From Anaerolineae bacterium (GTDB lineage: Bacteria; Chloroflexota; Anaerolineae; Aggregatilineales; Aggregatilineaceae): a stretch of 10,141 bases of DNA. Under the pieces are notes generated by a model. The model was given only the letters and a program-made list of their open reading frames with translations, ran no database searches and was not told the origin of the DNA. The stretch is taken from contig JAFGJA010000034.1 of assembly GCA_016929355.1 (NCBI GenBank), positions 1 to 10,141 on the forward strand, given 5' to 3'. A program made the position numbers and the translations under genes. This document shows, piece by piece, positions 7,209 to 10,141 of this stretch. Within the stretch, counting starts at the first letter, position 1. Each line of letters begins with the position of its first letter.

Positions 7209-7434
7209 GAAATGCAATCTCCAAAATGACAGATATGTACACAACTAGGGCCGCCGGATAGCGGTATACGCCGTGCCCTGATTGGCACGTATTTCAGTAA
7301 ATACGTGATCCAGTAAACCAGGACGATGCTTAGGCGGTGGGATGGAAGGCAATCATCGGGGAGCGCGCACCGGCACTCCCCGAACCCGCACCCTTCGCAC
7401 AACGGCGTAAACCCCAGAACTTCATCATGCGCAT
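7209..7434. other. Intergenic region with hairpins, isomerase to aminotransferase
   Basis: No convincing gene is present. In the direction of transcription (minus), a 10-bp GC-rich hairpin (7357-7382, one G-T pair, 6-base loop) follows the isomerase but has no U tract, so it is at best a weak or factor-assisted terminator. Next comes a perfect 9-bp inverted repeat (7286-7307), and then a 5-bp GTGCC/GGCAC hairpin (7273-7288) that overlaps it and would compete with it. No T-box or other riboswitch core was found here, and no clear promoter for the aminotransferase. Confidence 0.5.
7286..7307. repeat. Perfect 9-bp inverted repeat upstream of the aminotransferase-serA operon
   Basis: CACGTATTT (7286-7294) and AAATACGTG (7299-7307) form a perfect inverted repeat around a 4-base centre. 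It lies 78 bases upstream of the aminotransferase start. No U tract follows on either strand, so it is not an obvious terminator; an operator for a dimeric regulator or a leader hairpin is possible. Confidence 0.55.
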
Positions 7435-8505
7435 TTACCCCTCGTCCGCCAATCGCGTTTTCAACTCAATGATCGGGGCGATCTCAGTTGGATCGGCTTC
7501 GTAGGCGAGTGCGAGATAGAAGCTCGTGTAATCGCCATATTGGATCGCGTGGCACATCTGCGCCAGCGCGCTGTTGCCTTGTGGATGGAAGGTATCGACC
7601 TTAATTCCGTTTTGCAGGTAAATCTGGCCGGTGAATGTATAACGTAACGACACGCGCGGATGATCGAATTCGGGCGAGTCGATAAAAAGTGCCGCCATAT
7701 TTGGGATGCGATCTTCAGGATTGATGATCCCGGTCACGGCGTTGTGGTTGGCTTCGGGCATGGCTTCGAACTGCGCCCAGGTTTTCGCGTTTTCGTTGAA
7801 TTGGCCTTTCCAGCGCCGCGCGACTGGTTCAAAAATGCCACTGCCATGCACCACCGGAATCCGCCCGATAAGCTGTCCCGCGCCGCGCTTGGCCGGATTC
7901 TGCGCCACCGGGGTATCAATCGCGTACAGGGGTTGATATTGGCGCATGACGGCTAGCGCTTCTTGCAGGTCGGCTTCAAGATTGGGGGCCAACTGCAAGC
8001 GAGCGGCTAATCCGATCAATAAGCCGAAACTCCACCCCAGGGCGGCGCGTGGCGGACTTTGATAACTGAACTGCCAGAGGGGATAGCCGTGTGCGGTAGC
8101 ATGAGCGGTCAATGTGCCGCCAGTGGTCACAGCAAGCAATTTCGCGCCGCGTTCAATGGCCTGATGCGCCGCCGCGAGCGTTTCTTCGGTATTGCCTGAA
8201 TTACTGCTGGCGATGACCAGCGTTTCGGGACCACTGACATACGCGGGCAAATCATAGCCGCGCAGTACGGTAAACGGTACAGGTGATGTCGCGCTGACCA
8301 ACGCCGCCGTTAAATCCCCACCAATGGCCGATCCGCCCATGCCACAGACCACAATCTGGCGCACATCCCCGTAATCGTTGGGTAAGGGGAGTGCCTGCGC
8401 GTGGTTCCAGGCATTTTCAAATTGATCGGCTAAGGCATCAATATGTGAGAGCATATCGTCACAATCAATGGCACGCATGGCATCAATATGTTCGAGATTA
8501 GTCAT
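7435..8505 (-). CDS. Bifunctional phosphoglucose/phosphomannose isomerase
   Basis: This cytoplasmic sugar isomerase interconverts fructose-6-phosphate with glucose-6-phosphate and mannose-6-phosphate. It belongs to the SIS-domain PGI/PMI family best known from archaea, not to the classical Pgi family. From the ATG at 8505 (356 residues) the first SIS domain shows GMGGSAIGGDL (about 55-65) and the phosphate-binding SSNSGNTEET loop (100-109). The second shows RWKGQFNENAK and PEANHN. The glutamate in NENAK and the histidine in NHN are 16 residues apart, as are the catalytic pair Glu203/His219 reported for the Pyrobaculum enzyme. The C-terminal IIELK supplies a plausible catalytic lysine. Two ATG codons are adjacent (8505 and 8508) and the ribosome site is weak, so the start could be either. 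It is separated from the serine operon by 226 bp and may be monocistronic. Confidence 0.92.
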   Translation of the reverse strand: MTNLEHIDAMRAIDCDDMLSHIDALADQFENAWNHAQALPLPNDYGDVRQIVVCGMGGSAIGGDLTAALVSATSPVPFTVLRGYDLPAYVSGPETLVIASSNSGNTEETLAAAHQAIERGAKLLAVTTGGTLTAHATAHGYPLWQFSYQSPPRAALGWSFGLLIGLAARLQLAPNLEADLQEALAVMRQYQPLYAIDTPVAQNPAKRGAGQLIGRIPVVHGSGIFEPVARRWKGQFNENAKTWAQFEAMPEANHNAVTGIINPEDRIPNMAALFIDSPEFDHPRVSLRYTFTGQIYLQNGIKVDTFHPQGNSALAQMCHAIQYGDYTSFYLALAYEADPTEIAPIIELKTRLADEG

Positions 8506-8788
8506 CATCAGGTTCTATCTCATCAAATTTTTGTTATGCATGATATACGTGCGGATTGTAACGTCGTTTGCTGGCGAGAACTGTACCAAATAGCACCAAT
8601 CTATCCCGCACCCCTCACTGCACCACTGCCATCATACACCAAGAAGCCGATCTGACAAAGCGATTCGCTTTGTGACATCCAACCAAAACATTTTTGAGAT
8701 TTTGTGAATTTAGAACAAATCTTATGCGAAAATATAAGAATAAACATGAGTAGATATAAAAATAATATTTGCACTATAATAATCATGA

Positions 8789-8817
8789 TTGGCTGTTTAA
8801 TCAGCTTGCATTATACG
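8789..8817 (+). promoter_or_regulatory. Candidate promoter P1 upstream of the TSP3 protein gene
   Basis: TTGGCT (8789-8794) and TATACG (8812-8817) are spaced by exactly 17 bases. Each box matches the sigma-70 consensus at four of six positions. This alone is weak, but the second candidate 68 bases downstream has the same TTATACGAA -10 context. Confidence 0.3.
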
Positions 8818-8842
8818 AACGAATCATGCTAAAAAAGGATTC

Positions 8843-8862
8843 ATGCAAAATACATTTTGCAT
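8843..8862. repeat. Near-perfect 20-bp palindrome overlapping a candidate promoter
   Basis: ATGCAAAAT (8843-8851) and ATTTTGCAT (8854-8862) are perfect reverse complements around a 2-base centre. The centre is too short for a good RNA hairpin loop, which favours a DNA site for a dimeric regulator. The right half contains the TTGCAT that serves as -35 in candidate promoter P2. Confidence 0.6.
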
Positions 8863-8885
8863 TCATTTTGCGTGTTTTTTATACG
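8857..8885 (+). promoter_or_regulatory. Candidate promoter P2 upstream of the TSP3 protein gene
   Basis: TTGCAT (8857-8862) and TATACG (8880-8885) are spaced by 17 bases, in a T-rich context. The -35 lies inside the right half of the 20-bp palindrome, so a protein bound there would be expected to block it. The start codon of the downstream gene is at 9101, leaving a leader of about 210 bases. Confidence 0.35.
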
Positions 8886-9100
8886 AAAGGACTTCACACC
8901 TTAATCGCAGTATTCATAGGCAACCACGCATTTTGAAAATGACGAAGAAATACGGCGATTTTAATTCATTGAAAACCCGAAAAAGGTTTTTCATCCGACT
9001 AATGTACTACATGAGTGTTCCGCATTGAGTGGAACGATAAGTTCAGTTCGCAACTCCTATTCGTTTGTTTCTGGAATTAAGTGTATAAGGAGAATAACCT

Positions 9101-10141
9101 ATGCAACTCGGAAGGTTAAAACTAACGCCACAAAACCTCGCTATTATTGGCGTTGTACTGGCAGTGCTGGTCGCTGGGGTCATCATTTTTGCTGAAGACC
9201 TCGGCTTATCCGGTACGTCTGCCGATCTGACAGATACAGATGGGGATGGCTTGCATGATCGCATTGACAAGTGTCCTAATGAAGTCGGCCCAATCGATAA
9301 TCGCGGGTGTCCGGTGGAAACTGCTGACAATGGCAGTATAGACCCCAATAGCAATCTGGCTCAAGGCGATAACGATGGCGATGGTATTAAGAACATCGAC
9401 GATAAATGCCCGTTGCGCGGCGACGAAGGTAATGGTATCGATGCTGATGGGTGTCCTATTGAGGTTGGCGCTGGCGGGCAGCCAACGGCTGATGATTCTG
9501 ATGGCGATGGTGTGCCGAATGATGTGGATGCCTGCCCCAATGATGGCGACGCCGGTTGGGGTGTTGATACCCAGGGTTGCCCCTTCTATGACTCGGATGG
9601 AGATGGCGTTTTTGATCACGCCGATGCGTGTCCCAATGCGGGTGATGAAGGCAACGGAGTCGCTCCTAATGGTTGTCCCAATCCGGCTGGCGTTGCGCAA
9701 AATCCGAACGATGGCCGTGTTGACAAAGCCAGTTTGACCGTTTCTGCTCAGTGTGGCGATGGCGAAGTTATTTTCATCATCACCAACACGGGTGATGCTG
9801 GCGCAGAAGGCCGGATGGCTGTTGGTACTGCCTGGAATTTCCTGGTTGATGAGGTTTCACAACAAACGGGTACGACACAAGTCCTCGATGGTAAAGCCAG
9901 CCAAACGTTAACCTTCCCGCTTCAACCTGGCTCACATAAATATCGCCTGATTGTGGATCAGCCTCAAGGACATCCCGGTACAGGTATTACGCAGGCGGAC
10001 ACGACATGTGCGGGTGATGACCAACCGCCGACCGATGTATGCCCGAACATTCCCGACGTTCAGGTCGAAATTCCTGACGGGTTGATCATGGACGACAACG
10101 GTGATTGTGTGGAACCGCCGACCGACGTGTGCCCGAACATT
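9101..10141 (+). CDS. Membrane-anchored thrombospondin type 3 repeat protein (3' end outside window)
   Basis: The frame is open from ATG 9101, preceded by AAGGAG (about 9087-9092) with 8 bases of spacing, to the window edge (347 codons seen). A short basic N-terminus precedes one hydrophobic segment (about residues 14-30, IIGVVLAVLVAGVIIF) with no clear cleavage site, so it is probably an N-terminal anchor with the rest outside. Residues 45-193 hold four TSP3-type repeats of the pattern DxDGDGxxxxxDxCPN...GCP, each with DxDxDG calcium-ligand spacing. Residues about 210-303 form a beta-rich segment (SLTVSAQCGDGEVIFIITNTG) that may be a CARDB- or Ig-like domain. From residue 309 a 30-residue unit PPTDVCPNIPDVQ... 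begins to repeat. It is likely a surface or cell-envelope protein involved in adhesion or calcium-stabilised structure. The cargo domain, if any, lies beyond the window. Confidence 0.88.
   Translation, partial: MQLGRLKLTPQNLAIIGVVLAVLVAGVIIFAEDLGLSGTSADLTDTDGDGLHDRIDKCPNEVGPIDNRGCPVETADNGSIDPNSNLAQGDNDGDGIKNIDDKCPLRGDEGNGIDADGCPIEVGAGGQPTADDSDGDGVPNDVDACPNDGDAGWGVDTQGCPFYDSDGDGVFDHADACPNAGDEGNGVAPNGCPNPAGVAQNPNDGRVDKASLTVSAQCGDGEVIFIITNTGDAGAEGRMAVGTAWNFLVDEVSQQTGTTQVLDGKASQTLTFPLQPGSHKYRLIVDQPQGHPGTGITQADTTCAGDDQPPTDVCPNIPDVQVEIPDGLIMDDNGDCVEPPTDVCPNI
9233..9679 (+). repeat. Four TSP3-type calcium-binding repeats (coding)
   Basis: Each unit encodes D-x-D-G-D-G, a D-x-C-P core about eight residues later, and a closing G-C-P. 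The four units occupy residues 45-71, 90-119, 132-161 and 164-193. The DNA copies have diverged, so this is an old protein repeat and not a recent DNA duplication. Two cysteines per unit suggest disulfide stapling outside the membrane. Confidence 0.9.
10025..10141 (+). repeat. Start of a 90-bp in-frame tandem repeat
   Basis: CCGCCGACCGA at 10025 recurs at 10115, exactly 90 bases later. The 27 bases visible of the second copy differ at only two positions and encode the identical PPTDVCPNI. The unit contains one DDNGDC segment and two cysteines. The array continues past the window edge, so copy number is unknown. Confidence 0.8.

Larger units (their letters stand above)
8509..9100. other. Long divergent intergenic region with an AT-rich core
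   Basis: No gene is supported here. The part near the isomerase has ordinary composition, with a possible minus-strand -10 box TACAAT (8555-8560) that lacks a good -35. From about 8640 to 9010 the sequence is conspicuously AT-rich compared with both flanks. It contains a hairpin ACAAAGCG/CGCTTTGT (8655-8673), a TATAAT (8775-8780), the palindrome AATCATGATT (8781-8790), two copies of TTATACGAA (8811-8819, 8879-8887), a near-perfect palindrome (8843-8862), and a short AAAACC/GGTTTT stem followed by T (8972-8991). A further hairpin GTTCCGC/GTGGAAC (9017-9035) lies in the presumed leader of the downstream gene. Short open frames here lack family features. Confidence 0.6.

Noticed and set aside
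7357..7382. GC-rich hairpin after the isomerase as an intrinsic terminator
   Set aside because: The stem is good, but no U tract follows on the minus strand, so it is not called as a terminator.
7157..7402. 81-codon minus-strand frame rich in Cys, overlapping the aminotransferase start
   Set aside because: It overlaps the start of a well-supported gene, lacks a good RBS and resembles no family; the hairpins account for the region better.
8601..8786. 61-codon minus-strand frame with a hydrophobic N-terminus
   Set aside because: The hydrophobicity follows from AT-rich DNA (Ile, Phe and Leu codons), and no convincing ribosome site precedes it.
8843..9028. 61-codon plus-strand frame in the AT-rich island
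   Set aside because: Its ATG is inside the 20-bp palindrome, the AAGGA is only three bases away, and the product has no recognisable feature. It cannot be excluded fully.
9206..9700. 164-codon Ile-rich frame antisense to the TSP3 repeats
   Set aside because: The Ile-rich composition is the complement of the repeated GAT/GAC codons of the TSP3 repeats.
1..10141. CRISPR array, tRNA genes, insertion sequence ends or defence genes
   Set aside because: No regularly spaced direct repeats with unique spacers, no cloverleaf sequence, and no transposase or terminal repeats were seen.

Overview
The window looks like chromosome of a Chloroflexota bacterium, most likely in or near Anaerolineae. This rests on the RpoB and SerS sequence style, a T-box leader, moderate GC with GC-rich third codon positions, and a thrombospondin-type-3 surface protein. 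The phylum assignment is inference and no database was searched.

Layout. (1) Positions 1-2844 (+) hold the C-terminal 947 codons of rpoB, the RNA polymerase beta subunit, ended by a strong intrinsic terminator. No rpoC follows. (2) Positions 2934-4364 (-) hold serS (seryl-tRNA synthetase), convergent with rpoB. Upstream of serS is a 59-residue single-span membrane protein gene (4420-4599), and upstream of that a complete T-box leader (about 4627-4989) with its own promoter. The T-box bulge is UGGC, complementary to a GCCA acceptor end, and the likely specifier is UCC; both fit tRNA-Ser. (3) Positions 5128-7208 (-) hold a two-gene unit, a class V aminotransferase (phosphoserine aminotransferase candidate) followed within a few bases by a short serA-type dehydrogenase. 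It ends in a textbook terminator just before the T-box promoter. (4) Positions 7435-8505 (-) hold a bifunctional phosphoglucose/phosphomannose isomerase. (5) Positions 8509-9100 are non-coding; the middle (about 8640-9010) is strikingly AT-rich and carries palindromes and promoter-like boxes. (6) From 9101 (+) to the window edge runs a membrane-anchored protein with four calcium-binding TSP3 repeats, a beta-rich domain and the start of a 90-bp tandem repeat.

How the genes fit together. The centre is a serine block: serine synthesis from 3-phosphoglycerate (dehydrogenase plus aminotransferase) next to serine charging onto tRNA. Only the charging unit is visibly under tRNA-Ser T-box control; the synthesis unit ends before the T-box promoter. 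The isomerase feeds the same glycolytic pool but is separated by 226 bp. rpoB and the TSP3 protein are unrelated neighbours.

Most of the window is housekeeping. The points most worth following up are the unannotated small membrane protein inside the T-box serS unit, the roughly 140-residue RpoB insertion, the altered rifampicin-pocket residue, the SerS arm insertion, and the palindrome/promoter arrangement upstream of the TSP3 protein.
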